DNA from: Mercurialis annua
Taxonomy: Eukaryota > Streptophyta > Magnoliopsida > Malpighiales > Euphorbiaceae
DNA length: 64,000 nt
Reading direction: 5' to 3'
Assembly: GCF_937616625.2 (NCBI RefSeq)
Contig: NC_065572.1
Span: 36,483,653-36,547,652 of the forward strand
The notes beneath the pieces were generated by a model that did no database searches, had not been told where the DNA came from, and was given only the letters and a program-made list of their open reading frames with translations. Position numbers and translations under genes: made by a program. Positions 12,555 to 23,120 of the stretch are shown here, in pieces (position 1 is the stretch's first letter; each line of letters opens with the position of its first letter).

Positions 12555-14290
12555 TTTTAGCAATTTAAGCCAAAGGTTTACAAACGTTACGAAACAAATC
12601 CAACAGTTTAACATTTCTTGCGATTTAAGCCAAACGTTTACAAACCTTACGAAAGAAATCCAAACGTTTCAAATTTTTAGCGATTTAAGCCAAACGTTTA
12701 CAAACGTTACGAAACAATTCCAAAGGTTTCCCATTTTTATCGATTTAAACAAAACCTTTACAAACGTTACGAAATAAAACCAATGGTTTACAAATGTTAC
12801 GAAACAAATCCAAATGTTTCTCCTTTTTAGCAATTTAAGCCAAATGTATATAAACGTTACAAAACAATTCCAAACGTTTCACCTTTTTAGCAATTTAAGC
12901 CAAACGTTTACAAACGTTACGAAACAAATCGGAACTTTTGACCTTTTTAGCAATTTAAGCCAAACGTTTACAAACATTACGAAACAAATCCAAACATTTC
13001 AAGTTTTTAGCGATTTAAGCCAAAACGTTTACAAATGTTTACGAAACAAATCCAAACATTTAAAAACGTGACGAAACAAAACCAAACGTTTGGCTAAAAA
13101 GGTGAAACGTTACGAAACAAATCCAAGCGTTTCACCTTTTTAGCAATTTAAGCGAAAATTTAACAAATGTTACGAAACAAAACAAAACGTTTCACCTTTT
13201 TAACGATGTAAGCCAAGCGTTTATGAACGTTCCGAAAAAAATCCAAACGTTTCCCCTTTTTAGCGATTTAAGCCAAACGTTTACAAACGTTACGAAACAA
13301 ATCCAAACGTTTCCCGTTTTTAGCGATTTAAACGTTAAACGATACGAAACAAATCCAAACGTTTTCCCATTATTAGCAATTTAAGTCAAATGTTTATGAA
13401 CGATACGAAAAAATCCAAGTGTTTCTCCTTTTTAGCAATTTCAGCCAAACGTTACGAAACAAATCAGAGCGTTTAACCTCTTTAGCAATTTAAGCCAAAC
13501 GTTTACAAAGGTTACGAAAAAAATCCAAACATTTCTCCTTTTTAGTGATTTAAGCCAAACGTTTACAAACGATACGAAACAAATCCAAACGTTTCACCGT
13601 TTTAGTGATTTCAGCCAAACGTTTACAAACGTTACGAAACAAATCCAAACGTTTCACCTTTTGAGCGATTTAAGCCAAACGTTTACAAACGTTACGAAAA
13701 AAATCCAAATGATTCACCTTTTCAGCGATTTAAGCAAAACGTTTACAAACGTTACGAAACAAATCTAAACGTTTCACCTTTTTAGCGATGTAAGACAAAC
13801 GTTTACAAACATTACGAAACAAAACCAAACGTTTAAAACCTTACGAAACAAATTAAAACGTTTCACATTTTTGGCTATTTAAGCGAAACGTTTACAAACA
13901 TTATGAAACAAAACCAATCGTTTCTTCTTTTTAGCAATTGAAGCCAAACGTTTACAAACGTTACGAAACAAATAAAAACGTTTCACCTTTTTAGCGATTT
14001 AATCCACACGTTTATGAACGGTACGAAATAAATCCAAACGTTTCTCATTTTGAGCGATTTAAGCCGAACGTTTATAAACGTTACGAAACAAATCCAAACG
14101 TTTCACTTTTTTACCAATTTAAGCCAAACGTTTACAAACGTTACGAAACAAATCCAAACGTTTTCCCTTTTTAGCAATTTAAGCCAAATATTTACAAACG
14201 TTACGAAACAAATCCAAACGTTTCACCTTTTTAGCGATTTAAGCCAAACATTTACAAACGGTACGAAAGAAATCCAAACGTTTTGCCTTT
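12555..14290 (+). repeat. Higher-order satellite segment, copy 2 (about 8.3 kb offset)
   Basis: Counterpart of 4250-5900. It carries the same micro-inversion near 13085-13110 and the same short monomer with a direct 'gcgatttaaacgtt' junction near 13322. It ends within 25 bp of the LTR of element 1, so the retrotransposon inserted at or near the end of the duplicated block. Confidence 0.75.
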
Positions 14291-14908
14291 TGAGCGATTT
14301 AAGCAAAACGTTTTGTCACGACCCATTTTCATGAATCGCGACCAGCGCTAGGGTATGGGTAATGTAGTACCAAAACCCGTAACTAGCCTTTCAATTAACG
14401 TACAAACACATAAACCTGCAGAAAACCAATGCTCGGGGGCAACCGAGACTTCAGCCTAAATCTAGCAGTTATAATATTCAGCAATTAAAATAACATGCTT
14501 TCCAATAATAGTATTAATTCGGTTTAACATAAATAATTCTGAATAATAATATTACATGCCAAAGCAATAATAATCCAGTCGGACCAATCCGACAACAACT
14601 AAAATAAAATAAAGACGTCTAGTCAACTACTGCGGTCTAAGAATGAAATAGTTAATAGTTCTACTAAAATAAATGGAACCTCCGAAGAAAAAGTAAATGC
14701 AGAGATCACCAGACTCTCTCAGATCATAACCTTGGGAAAAATTGAGAAAACAACGGGGTCAGATATACTAACATGAGTTTATACCACTATCTACATTTAT
14801 TAAGTGGAAAACCTTTAAAACCGTTTAAAACATTTAATAATGATATTACGAATAATAATTAGAACCCTAATCCACAATTAAAAATAATAAACATAATCCC
14901 ATAGGTCT

Positions 14909-15029
14909 GGTCCCGAGAGCTGAGCGACACCGAGTTACCACTGACCACACTTATACCAGAGTCCCGAGAGCTGAGCTACACCGAGTTACTCTACCTGGTC
15001 CCGAGAGCTATGCTCACACCGAGTTACCA
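14909..15029. repeat. Three-copy minisatellite in LTR family A
   Basis: The unit gtcccgagagctgagc followed by acaccgagtta occurs three times about 40-50 bp apart (about 14909, 14960, 14997). The third copy has diverged (agctatgctcacacc). The same array is in element 2 at about 30133-30255. The solo LTR of family B has an unrelated 'cccaaagta' repeat in the corresponding zone (about 54330-54415). Confidence 0.8.
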
Positions 15030-15735
15030 CATTTCCATATATAACTTACCCAGATCAATACCGGTGCGCACGCAGTCCTAATGATGCCCATTAGGTAGCA
15101 TGTTCCAACTAGAAGCCATAATATAAAAACAGTTCGAAATATACGTACAATATATGTATTTAATATTAAAATAACAATTTACTTAATAAAGCGGTAAATA
15201 GTAAGTACAAACTCAATGCTTGTTATTCCACGTGAAAACCGGCAAGCAACTAATCCTGGTTCGCCTCTGGAGCACGAACAATAGACGGGTCTAGACAAAT
15301 AAAATAATTATTAAAAACAGACCCTAACTCTAGAAAGTACTAGACACCACATAGGATTAGCATAATTAACACGTCGGAATTAAATAATCCAAAGCAACAC
15401 AAAAATACCCAAAAGGTAATAAAGTCCAATTAATATAAGTATTGAGTTCTCGCTTAAAATCCAATTTATAAATATTATTTAATAATCTTTAAATAATAAT
15501 TAATTTTCCAAATAGTGGGTTAGCCGAGTTACCAATAACTACCAAGCTAAACACACTTGTCGGGTGACCAAAGTCTAACCCGACTCAAAACGTTTATCAA
15601 ATATAAACCCTAGTTTATATTTTTAAATTAATTCCATAAAATAATAAATCATTTTAAAAGCAGAACTCAATAACTTCAATTCCAAGTAACCCAAGTTACA
15701 ACCCAAAAACTTAATTAAATAAATCTTATACAAGT

Positions 15736-15816
15736 TTAGGGACTAAATTGTACTTTAGCCAATTAGGGATTAAACTGTACTTTTGCCAATTAGAGACTGA
15801 ATTGTACTTTCGCCAA
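15736..15816. repeat. Three tandem 27-bp units in LTR family A
   Basis: Units start at 15736, 15763 and 15790 and share the form ttagggactaaattgtactt plus tngccaa, with a partial fourth near 15917. The phrase 'ttagggactaa' also appears in the island at 39148-41072, near 40285 and 40353, a low-complexity motif seen in many plant LTRs. Confidence 0.75.
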
Positions 15817-16835
15817 TTTGATATCCAAAATCAATTTAATTTCTTTTGTCTATAATTAAAACAAAATATGACGTTATTAATCAAAAACTTAATTAAATAA
15901 GTTTTAAAAACTCGTTTAGGGACTAAATTGTAATTTAGACAACTTTTGACAAAACGACATTTGAAGGAAAATATAATTACCCGAGTAATTATATTAACTT
16001 AATTTATAAATAATTATCGTTAACAACTTATTAATTATAAATCAAAACGAAATCCAATTCATTGGGTATAATTAACTTAAGAGATTAATTTGATTTAAAC
16101 AAAATAAATGGGTGAGTTCAGTAGCCAATTAACCATCTTCACCAAAACTAAAACTCAAAGAACTCCCGCCTAAGCCATGAAGATCAGGCATGATTATCAA
16201 ATCCGAAAACAAAATTCCAAACTCAAAAACCTAGCAATCTATAACCTAAGCATTCAACCAACATCAAGATTAAGCCTCAACTAGAATCCATAACAGCTAA
16301 AACCATCAAACATAACATCAAATTTAATTTAAAGTATCGTTACAACTAATCATGCGAGAACGACGTTCGGAAGTTTTGGAAACATTAAAATCAGTTCATT
16401 GAAGCTTGAACAATCATCAGTACAAGAGTCTCATAACCATCCAAACAACAAAATATTGGCCAAAAGAAAAGAAACCATCGGCAGTAGTAATGAAGGAGAA
16501 TAGCTCATATGAACAACCAAAAATGATAAACCGAACGGCGAATATAACGAGATCGATAGCGTACCGTTCAACAAAAATGAGGTGGGGGATCGAAGGTATG
16601 TGAGTCTAGAACGTCTGAGATCAAACGGTTTTGATTTCGATCTAGAAATGAATTAGAACGATCAAAATTACGTAATGCCGTTCAAAACCGAAAACTTAAA
16701 TCAATGGAGTTATGAACACTTACCGGGACAGTCACTTTGAATGATGATTTCAGCAGCGTTTCTTAACGAAAATGAATGTTAAAGGTGGCTAGGGTTTGCT
16801 TGTAGTGAGGAGAATAGATTAGGTTTAAAAGTTTT

Positions 16836-16850
16836 GTATTTAAGTAGGTC
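16836..16850 (-). promoter_or_regulatory. TATA-like box in U3 of LTR family A
   Basis: On the coding strand the sequence reads CTTAAATACAAAA, about 50 bp downstream of the palindromes at 16898-16981 and about 320 bp into the LTR. The same box is preserved at about 23738-23752 in element 2 (gtatttaagtagg on the + strand in both). Position and AT-richness are the only support. Confidence 0.35.
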
Positions 16851-16897
16851 GATTAGGTTAGAAATGATTGACGAAAGTGCCCCCTCGCAAGGCTAGG

Positions 16898-16981
16898 GCT
16901 GGTCTCGAACGAGACCAGCATAATTTCGGCAATTCTCGAACGAGACTGGCCTCAAATGGCACAGGTCTCGTTCGAGACCTG
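16898..16981. repeat. U3 palindromes of LTR family A, element 1
   Basis: Three palindromes share the core TCTCG-NN-CGAGA. The first, 16898-16919, has perfect 10-bp arms (gctggtctcg) around AA. The second, about 16932-16947, has core ctcgaacgag. The third, 16962-16981, has arms caggtctcg around TT. They lie 190-270 bp into the LTR, just upstream of the TATA-like box. Element 2 keeps three palindromes at the same place with different outer arms. Confidence 0.85.
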
Positions 16982-17170
16982 TCTTTGGGCCAAAGAAATT
17001 TGGTTTGGCCCATGGGCCAAACCCCCATGGGCCAACCAAACCTAAATAGGGCAAACATCAACCCAATTAAACCTTATACGCAAACCAAACGATCCACGAT
17101 ACCCAGAACGACTCAAATTATTTCCGCAACTTAATAATAAAAAAAAATTAAAAATTCCCGGGATATTTCA

Positions 17171-17181
17171 TTCTCCCCAAC
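17171..17181 (-). promoter_or_regulatory. Polypurine tract of element 1
   Basis: On the coding strand GTTGGGGAGAA lies immediately before the LTR start TGAAATATCC. In Ty3/gypsy elements this tract primes plus-strand DNA synthesis. Its placement fixes the inner boundary of the 3' LTR. The same tract is at 58815-58825 in element 3; in element 2 it has decayed. Confidence 0.85.
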
Positions 17182-17273
17182 TAATTAAAAATTCGTCCTC
17201 GAATTTAACACGATAAGCAATTAAAACCAGACAACACGTAACACAAGATAAAAATCATAAAAATCACAGAAAA
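17182..17273 (-). other. 3' untranslated internal segment of element 1
   Basis: Short A/T-rich stretch between the end of the chromodomain ORF and the polypurine tract. It matches the same region of element 2 (24087-24193). No feature beyond spacing is seen. Confidence 0.6.
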
Positions 17274-18614
17274 TCAAGATATCGTACCTCTCGGAAAAAG
17301 AAAAGGATAGCGATTCCGCATATCCGACTCGATCTCCCAAGTACATTCCTCTACAGAATGATTGCGCCAGAGAACTTTGACCATCGGAATCTCCTTGTTC
17401 CGCAATTTACGCACTTGCGTATCTACAATCTCAACTAGCTGTTCCTCATAGGACAGCTCTTGGTCAATCTCAACACTCTGAGGCACAATCACGAGCGAAG
17501 GATCAGAAATGCACTTTCTCAACATAGAAAAATGAAACACAGGATGCACTAACGCCATGTCTGGCGGCAGAACCAGACGATAAGCCACAGCTCCAATCCT
17601 CTCTGAAATCTCATAGGGACCAATATACCTTGGTGCAAACTTCCCCTTGACACCAAAACGAACCACGTCTTTCATAGGCGAAACCCGAAGAAACACGAAA
17701 TCACCAACATGAAACTCAATGTCTTTTCTCTTCGGATCAGCATAACTCTTATCCCGACTAAAAGCAGTCTCTAACCTCCGTTTGATCAACGGTACCTTCT
17801 CTGAGGTAATCTGAATAATCTCTGCTCCCGAGAGTTTACGCTCTCCAACCTCCTCCCAGCAGATAGGAGATCTACACTTGCGCCCGTACAAAGCCTCATA
17901 CGGCGCCATCTCGATACTCGCGTGGTAACTGTTGTTGTAAGAAAACTCAATCAACGGCAAATGAGTATCCCAGCTACCCAGAAAATCGAGAACACACATC
18001 CTGACCATATCCTCCAACGTCTGAATAGTCCTCTCAGACTGACCGTCAGTCTGAGGATGAAAAGCTTTACTGAAATCCAACCGAGAACCAAAGGATTCCT
18101 GTAACGCTTTCCAGAACCTCGAAGTAAACACAGAACCTCTGTCTGAAACAATAGAAACCGGTACACTATGCAAACTGACAATCCTGTCGATGTACAACTG
18201 AGCCAACCTCGAAGCAGTATACGAAACCTTTATCGGAAGGAAATGAGCTGACTTGGTCATACGGTCAACTATAACCAGATTGAATCGTACCCCTGTCGAG
18301 TACGTGGTAAACCAACCACAAAATCCATAGCAATCCGCTCCCAGCTTTACCTGCTGGCACGTCAGACACTTAGAAACATACTCAGCGACATCCTTCTTCA
18401 TCCCGCTCCACTAGTAGGTACCCTTAAGATCATGGTACATCTTAGTAGAACCCGGATGAACACTATAAGCAAACTTGTGCGCTTCCTCCAGAATCTGGTC
18501 CCTCAAACCATCTGAATCTGGAACACACAATCTCGAACCATGTCTTAGAACACCATCCACAAAAGTAAACTCAGAATTACCATCTTGCTGAATCTCCTAA
18601 ATAATCCGTTTCAA
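17274..18614 (-). pseudogene. Element 1 integrase and chromodomain (broken)
   Basis: Integrase inserts retroelement cDNA into chromosomes, and the C-terminal chromodomain is thought to guide it to heterochromatin. Visible: the Zn-binding CLTCQQVK, the second catalytic region VSDRGSVFTS, the glutamate region [10 protein letters not shown], the GPY/F-like segment [13 protein letters not shown], and the chromodomain [14 protein letters not shown]...YPFLFP. A deletion of several tens of bases near 18335-18345, relative to element 2, removes the segment with the first catalytic Asp (IDFVVGLP) and scrambles about 20 residues. In-frame TAGs are at 18597-18599 (shared with element 2) and near 18412 (Trp codon). 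The native stop is lost, adding RGTIS. Confidence 0.9.
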
Positions 18615-19022
18615 CTATGGATCCTCAGCTTGTAAAGCTTTGAACCGATCAATTAAAACGGGTTGCACTTCTAACTGTGCTAACAAACAACCGGCCTGAG
18701 AAACCTGAAAACCATAGCCTGAAGCTATCAAACTGTGCCACTCTCTAACCATGGGTCTACGCCCAATCTCAGAAATATGAGCCAAGCTGCCCGAAGACTT
18801 GCGACTCAACGCATCGGCTACCACATTAGCCTTACCAGGATGGTACTGAATAGTACAGTCGTAGTCTTTCAGCAACTCTAACCATCTCCTCTGTCTCAAG
18901 TTCAACTCTCTCTGATCAAAGATATACCTCAAACTCTTATGATCAGTGAAAATCTCACAAGTAGCACCATACAAATAATGTCTCCAGATTTTCAGCGCAA
19001 AACCACAGCTGCCAACTCTAAA
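18615..19022 (-). pseudogene. Element 1 RNase H, C-terminal part
   Basis: The 119-codon segment 18615-18974 encodes the end of RNase H ([22 protein letters not shown]), with the tail [16 protein letters not shown] that marks the RNase H to integrase transition in Ty3/gypsy elements. It ends at a private TAG (18615-18617), where element 2 has Gln. A one-base deletion near 19000 restores the polyprotein frame after the insertion listed in the next segment. RNase H degrades the RNA strand of the RNA-DNA hybrid during reverse transcription. Confidence 0.88.
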
Positions 19023-19454
19023 TCATGAGTAGGATAATTCACCGCATGCTTCTTCAACTGTCTGGAAGCATAGGCAATCACCTGTCCATGTTGCATCAGA
19101 ACGCAACCCAAACCAATCCGAGACGCATTCACAATACACTGCGAAACTATCAATGCCAGAAGGCAATGCCAAAACAGGAGCTGTAGTCAAAATCTCCTTG
19201 AGCTTCTCAAAGCTCGCCTCGCACTTGTCAGTCCACTCAAACTTAACACCCTTCTGTGTCAGTTTAGTCAACGGTGCAGATATTCTGGAGAAATCTTGCA
19301 CGAACCGACGATAGTAGCCAGCTAAACCCAGAAAACTTCTGATCTCGGTAACTGACCTTGGCCTCTGCCAATCCATAACCGCCTCAATCTTCTTCGGATC
19401 AACCTTGATCCCATCTTTCGACACCACGTGTCCTAGAAAGGTAACCTGATCCAC
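19023..19454 (-). pseudogene. Element 1 RT connection and RNase H start (frameshifted)
   Basis: Encodes the RT thumb/connection ([29 protein letters not shown]) and the start of RNase H (VYC...). A one-base insertion near 19128 (cattcac where element 2 has catcac) shifts the frame after the RNase H nucleotide-binding start, giving about 35 unrelated residues. Without the shift the segment would continue into [11 protein letters not shown] as in element 2. Confidence 0.88.
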
Positions 19455-19853
19455 CTAGAACTCACATTTTGAGAACGTAGCATACAACTGATGCTCACCT
19501 AACGTCTGTAGTATAGTCCTCAAATGGTAAGCATGCTCCTCCTCGCTCCGAGAATTGATCAAAATTTCATCAATGAAACCGATAACGAATTGATCTAAAA
19601 ACGGCTTGAACACTCTGTTCATCATATCCATAAACGCTGTTGGTGCATTCGTCAGACCAAAGGACATAACCGGAAACTCAAAATGTCCATAACGAGTCCA
19701 AAAAGTAGTCTTAGGCACATCTACATCACGGATTCGAAGTTGATGATACCCAGACCTCAAATCAATCTTTGAAAAACACTTCGCACCCTGCAACTGGTCA
19801 AACAAATCATCGATGCGAGGAAGAGGATATCTGTTCTTGACAGTAGCATTGTT
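19455..19853 (-). pseudogene. Element 1 reverse transcriptase, catalytic part
   Basis: RT palm motifs are present: [30 protein letters not shown] and the catalytic box. That box reads FIDEILINS, while elements 2 and 3 have FIDDILIYS, so the second catalytic Asp is Glu. A TAG replaces the Trp codon after CEF (19455-19457), and a TAG at 19854-19856 separates it from the fingers domain. The frame is otherwise intact, so decay is by point mutation. Confidence 0.9.
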
Positions 19854-20672
19854 CTACTGTCTGCAGTCGATACACAGTCGAAAGGAACCGTCTTTCTTCT
19901 TCACAAACAGAACTGGAGCACCCCATGGAGAAGTACTCGGTCTGATGAACCCGCTATCCAACAACTCTTGTAACTGGTCCTTCAACTCCTTCAGCTCTAC
20001 AGGAGCCATCCGATACGGCGGTATGGAAATCGGAGTTGTACCAGAAACCACATCAATGCAAAACTCAATATCACGATCAGGTTGTAATCCAGGCAATTCC
20101 TCTAGAAACACATCAGTGAACTCATTCACTATCGGAACACTATGCATATCACCACTAGCAAACTCCAAATCACGAACCACAGCAAGAAAACCCTGGCAAC
20201 CCTTGCCTAACATCCGCTTCGCCTTGATGGCGGAAATCAGATTCTTAGGTGTCTCCGCCTTCTCTCCCTGAAAGGAAAAAGGTAGAACACCAGGAATCCT
20301 GGACTCGACTGACTTCCCTCGAAAGTCAATAGAAGCATAATGGCGCGACAGCCAATCCATTCCCAAGATGACATCAAAAGAAAGAACGTCAAGCACAATC
20401 AAATCAGCACATAATTCTCTACCCTGAATAACCACTCGGCAAGAAGGATAAACGACGTCCACTACTACACCTTCAGACATAGGTGTAGACACAGCTAGAG
20501 GTTCACTCAAAACAGATGGTGCCATACCCAATTTCCCAGCAAAACATGTAGACACAAACGAATGGGTTGCACCCGCATCAAATAATACCAAAGCATCAGT
20601 AAAATAAATCGGAATGGTACCTTGCACCAAAGCATTTGATGCACGCGCATCCTGAGGAGTAAGAGCAAACAC
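19854..20672 (-). pseudogene. Element 1 protease and RT fingers
   Basis: A 272-codon segment. Residues 30-40 hold the retropepsin active site [12 protein letters not shown]; the flap-side [16 protein letters not shown] follows. The RT entry consists of [17 protein letters not shown], then [15 protein letters not shown]. It stops where Leu of RQLN has become TAG. Protease releases mature Gag and Pol proteins. The Met used here is internal to a polyprotein, so it is not a true start. Confidence 0.9.
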
Positions 20673-21320
20673 TCTGGCCTGACCCTGCGGCTGCTGCTGC
20701 GAACTCTGCCCAGTACCATAACTATTGGAACCTCTACCACCGTTACCACGGTCACCAAAACCCCTGCCACTAGAACCTCGGCCCCGCTGGCCACCAAAAG
20801 ATGCTGCAGGTTGAGAGTACCCTACAGACTGTGTAAACGCAGGTCTCTACTGCTGATATGATGACTGCGCCACACTGGAGTTAGACATCTGCTGCCCAGA
20901 TGTCGGACACTCCCTGGAAAAATGACCCGGCTGGCCACAAGAGAAACAACCTCCAGGAGCTAACTGACACTGACCATAGTGCCTGCGTCTGCAATTCTGG
21001 CAGAACGGAATGTTCGATCCACCACTGTACCCGCGTCCTGAACCACGGTTACTCCCACTGCTACTAGAACTGTACGGAGCACTCCTAGCACTATGCCTCC
21101 CTTTGTTGTGAGTACGGCGACTGCCCTTATTGGCTTGAGAAGAGCCACTGTATTAATTCCCACTACCATGCTGCACTGGGGCCTGTTGCCCCCCACTAGG
21201 AAGATCACTCTTTCCCTTCTGATTTTGGAAAGGGTCAGAGATCGTCCCAAACTGAATCAACGAATTCCCCATCCGTCGAGCACTGTCCACTACCCGAGCA
21301 AACTCCATGTCTGCCCCTAT
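20673..21320 (-). pseudogene. Element 1 gag C-terminus with zinc knuckles (truncated)
   Basis: A canonical CCHC knuckle, CFSCGQPGHFSREC, is encoded at 20907-20948, preceded by a second, irregular Cys/His cluster (CQNC...H) near 20972-21002. Gag zinc knuckles bind genomic RNA. A Gly/Arg-rich linker ([12 protein letters not shown]) leads to protease. Stops are visible at 20847-20849 and near 21153. The coding sequence ends abruptly at 21320, where a foreign LTR begins. The remaining gag and leader are absent. Confidence 0.85.
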
Positions 21321-21556
21321 TGATAGGTGTAGAATTACACCTATTATGTGTGTCTATTTTGATGTAATTATGCCATGATTAGTGTCCATTAAAGTGGTTT
21401 TATTGCTCATTTTCATGTCGAAGTGTTTCAGGTACATATTGGCGAGAATCGGGCAATTTGGAGCGTAATTGGAACAATCAAGACTAGAGGAAGCAGAAGT
21501 GATCAAGTCAGAGCTTGTTTCTATCGAAACTTCCTCAGAAACCTCCTCAGAAACGT

Positions 21557-21574
21557 CTGTCTCGATCGAGACAG
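21557..21574. repeat. 18-nt perfect palindrome in the inserted LTR
   Basis: CTGTCTCGATCGAGACAG sits about 235 bp upstream of the TATA box. Its core TCTCGATCGAGA has the same form as the palindromes in family A U3 (TCTCGAACGAGA, TCTCGTTCGAGA), although the LTRs are otherwise unrelated. Nearby half-sites include tctatcgag and tttctatcg. Confidence 0.85.
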
Positions 21575-21807
21575 ATTGGTTTCTATCGAGATTTCCTCAG
21601 AAACCATTTCAGAAATGCATCCAGTGAGCTTTTCACCTAAGCCTGTTTTTATAGAAACCACTTCATTTCGATAGAAACAACTCATTAATGAAGATGCGTG
21701 ATTTGAAGCTAAAAAGGGATATGTGGAGAATTTTGTGATCTATTTTGATTGGCTACCTCATTTAGACTTGTCATATAGTGTATTTTTATTCCCTTTTTGT
21801 CCTTGAA

Positions 21808-21817
21808 CTATAAAAGG
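21808..21817 (+). promoter_or_regulatory. TATA box of the inserted LTR
   Basis: ctataaaagg matches the plant TATA consensus and lies about 490 bp into the LTR, which fits the U3/R boundary of a retrotransposon reading on the + strand. Confidence 0.55.
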
Positions 21818-22611
21818 ATCCCTTCTTTTCTATTTTTAGGGGATGCACACATTTTTAGATTTGTAGCCCCCATTTCACTTTACTATTCTCAGCTTTTTGA
21901 ATTACACTTGTTCTTAGTGATATTTAGAGCTTTTGTTATGGATTGAAGATTATTATTATTAATAGAAGATTATTGGTTCCTTTATTATTGTTCTTCATTA
22001 TCTCTTTTATGCTTTGGGTCTTCAATTATTACAAGGTAATTAATCTCTACACTATGTTTATTCCTATTTCTTACTTATTAGTTATTGTTAGTATGTTTGT
22101 GATTAGTAGCTAAACCCCTTATTTAGGGGTTGTTAATGAAGTTTGATTGTGATTAGTTGACTAGGGTTCAAGGTTTGTAGTGAATTGTATGCTTAATGCC
22201 TAGGATAGATTGATCTCCTATTCCTAGGTTAAAGGTTAATTAATTAGGCGAGAGTCACTTAATTACCCGGAATTAGCAAATCACTTAATTAGGGCGTAAT
22301 CACGCGAGAGCGGTTTAGGGCTTATCGGTTATAGGTTAGCTTCGTGATTGGATTCGATTAGTATCATCGAAATCTAATTACGCGAGAGCGATTTAGATTT
22401 CGCGGTATTAATTTAATTTCAATTAGCTCTAATTGCGGACTCGAGAGAGCGGATTAGGCATTTTAGAAAAACTTGACCCGAACCAAAATACTAAATCAAC
22501 CCCGGTTAGCTAGAACGTTTCAAACCTAATTAGCAACCTCTAAGCGTTTCTCTTATTGATTAAATCTTGTGTTAATTAGTGATTGTTTAGTTAAGTGTTA
22601 ATTTAAGTAAC

Positions 22612-23120
22612 GTTGGCTTAAATCGCTAAAATGGGGAAACTTTTGGATTTGTTTCGTAATGTTTGTAAACGTTTGGATTAAATTGCTAAAAAGGTGACAC
22701 ACATGGATTTGTTTTGTAAAGTTTGTAAACATTTGGCTGAAATCGCTAAAAAGGTGAAACGTTTGGTTTTGTTTCGTAACGTTTGTAAACGTTTGGATTA
22801 AATTGCTAAAACGGTGAAACGCTTGGATTTGTTTTGTAATGTTTGTAAACGTTTGGCTTAAATTGCTAAAAAGGTGAAACGTTTGGATTTGTTTCTTAAC
22901 ATCTGTAAACGTTTGGCTTAAATCGCTAAAAAGGTGAAACGTTTGGATTTGTTTCTTAACATCTGTAAACGTTTGGCTTAAATCGCTAAAAATGTGAAAT
23001 GTTTGGTTTTGTTTCGTAACGTTTGTAAATGTTTGGCTTATAATGTTAAAAAGGTGAAACGCTTGGATTTGTTTCAAGACATTTGTAAATGTTTGGCTTA
23101 ATTTGCTAAAAAGGTGAAAC
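22612..23120 (-). repeat. 60-bp satellite, inverted block between elements 1 and 2
   Basis: About eight and a half monomers read on the - strand (ggcttaaatcgctaaaaagg, then tgaaacg). Two adjacent monomers at about 22861-22980 are almost identical and share the private change 'cttaacatctg', a recent local duplication. The block abuts truncated LTR sequence on both sides. Confidence 0.95.

Larger units (their letters stand above)
2155..14313 (+). repeat. 60-bp satellite array, block 1
   Basis: About 200 tandem monomers of 60 bp run in one orientation. The monomer begins gccaaacgtttacaaacgtt, continues acgaaacaaatccaaacg, then tttcacctttttagcgattt and aa. It holds the dyad AACGTTTACAAACGTT (7-bp arms around AC). 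The commonest variants are cg>tg/ca changes (agcgattt/agcaattt; aaacgtt/aaatgtt/aaacatt), aatcc/aaacc and aaacg/aagcg. The sense frame through a consensus monomer has no stop, so 60-180-residue ORFs appear, but they are artefacts of the repeat. The block ends directly at the LTR of element 1. Larger duplications inside it are listed separately. Confidence 0.97.
14314..17170 (-). mobile_element. 3' LTR of element 1 (family A, 2,857 bp)
   Basis: On the coding strand it runs from TGAAATATCCCGGG (17170) to GGGTCGTGACA (14314), a TG...CA LTR next to a polypurine tract. It contains no gene. Internal repeats, U3 palindromes and a TATA-like box are listed separately. The U5 end matches 29542-30572 of element 2 and 57241-57780 of the chimeric LTR. 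The length fits the long LTRs typical of Tekay-like chromoviruses. Confidence 0.92.
14314..21320 (-). mobile_element. Ty3/gypsy chromovirus element 1 (degenerate, 5' truncated)
   Basis: Composite entry. On the - strand the remaining order, from high to low coordinates, is gag C-terminus with zinc knuckle, protease, RT, RNase H, integrase, chromodomain, polypurine tract and 3' LTR. Gag is cut at 21320 by the start of another LTR, and the rest of gag, the primer site and the 5' LTR are gone. Most surviving coding sequence is still in one frame but has several stops, two compensating frameshifts in RNase H and a small deletion in integrase. The LTR meets satellite at 14313; the 5 bases before it are cgttt, with no partner to prove a target duplication. 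Confidence 0.93.
21321..22611 (+). mobile_element. 5' part of an unrelated LTR inserted in element 1 gag
   Basis: Begins TGATAGGTGTA at a sharp break in gag and contains the perfect inverted repeat ATAGGTGTA/TACACCTAT separated by GAAT at its start. It has a U3 palindrome (21557-21574), a TATAAAAGG box (21809-21817) and a long AT-rich R/U5. The part at 22240-22460 has four 'cgagagcg'-like repeats, a style I associate with Tat/Athila-type Ty3/gypsy LTRs; that family guess is weak. The right end is lost against satellite at about 22611. No gene is seen. Confidence 0.6.

Noticed and set aside
2155..14313. Regularly spaced repeats resembling a CRISPR array
   Set aside because: Repeats are contiguous 60-bp monomers with no unique spacers, extend over kilobases and are associated with eukaryotic retrotransposons.
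14909..15029. tRNA gene-like sequence in the 'cccgagagctgagc' repeats
   Set aside because: No A/B box pair at proper spacing and no cloverleaf; it is a minisatellite.
19813..20271. 152-residue + strand ORF opposite protease/RT, with a similar one at 61113-61640
   Set aside because: Antisense of conserved pol sequence. It recurs only because the sense strand is conserved.
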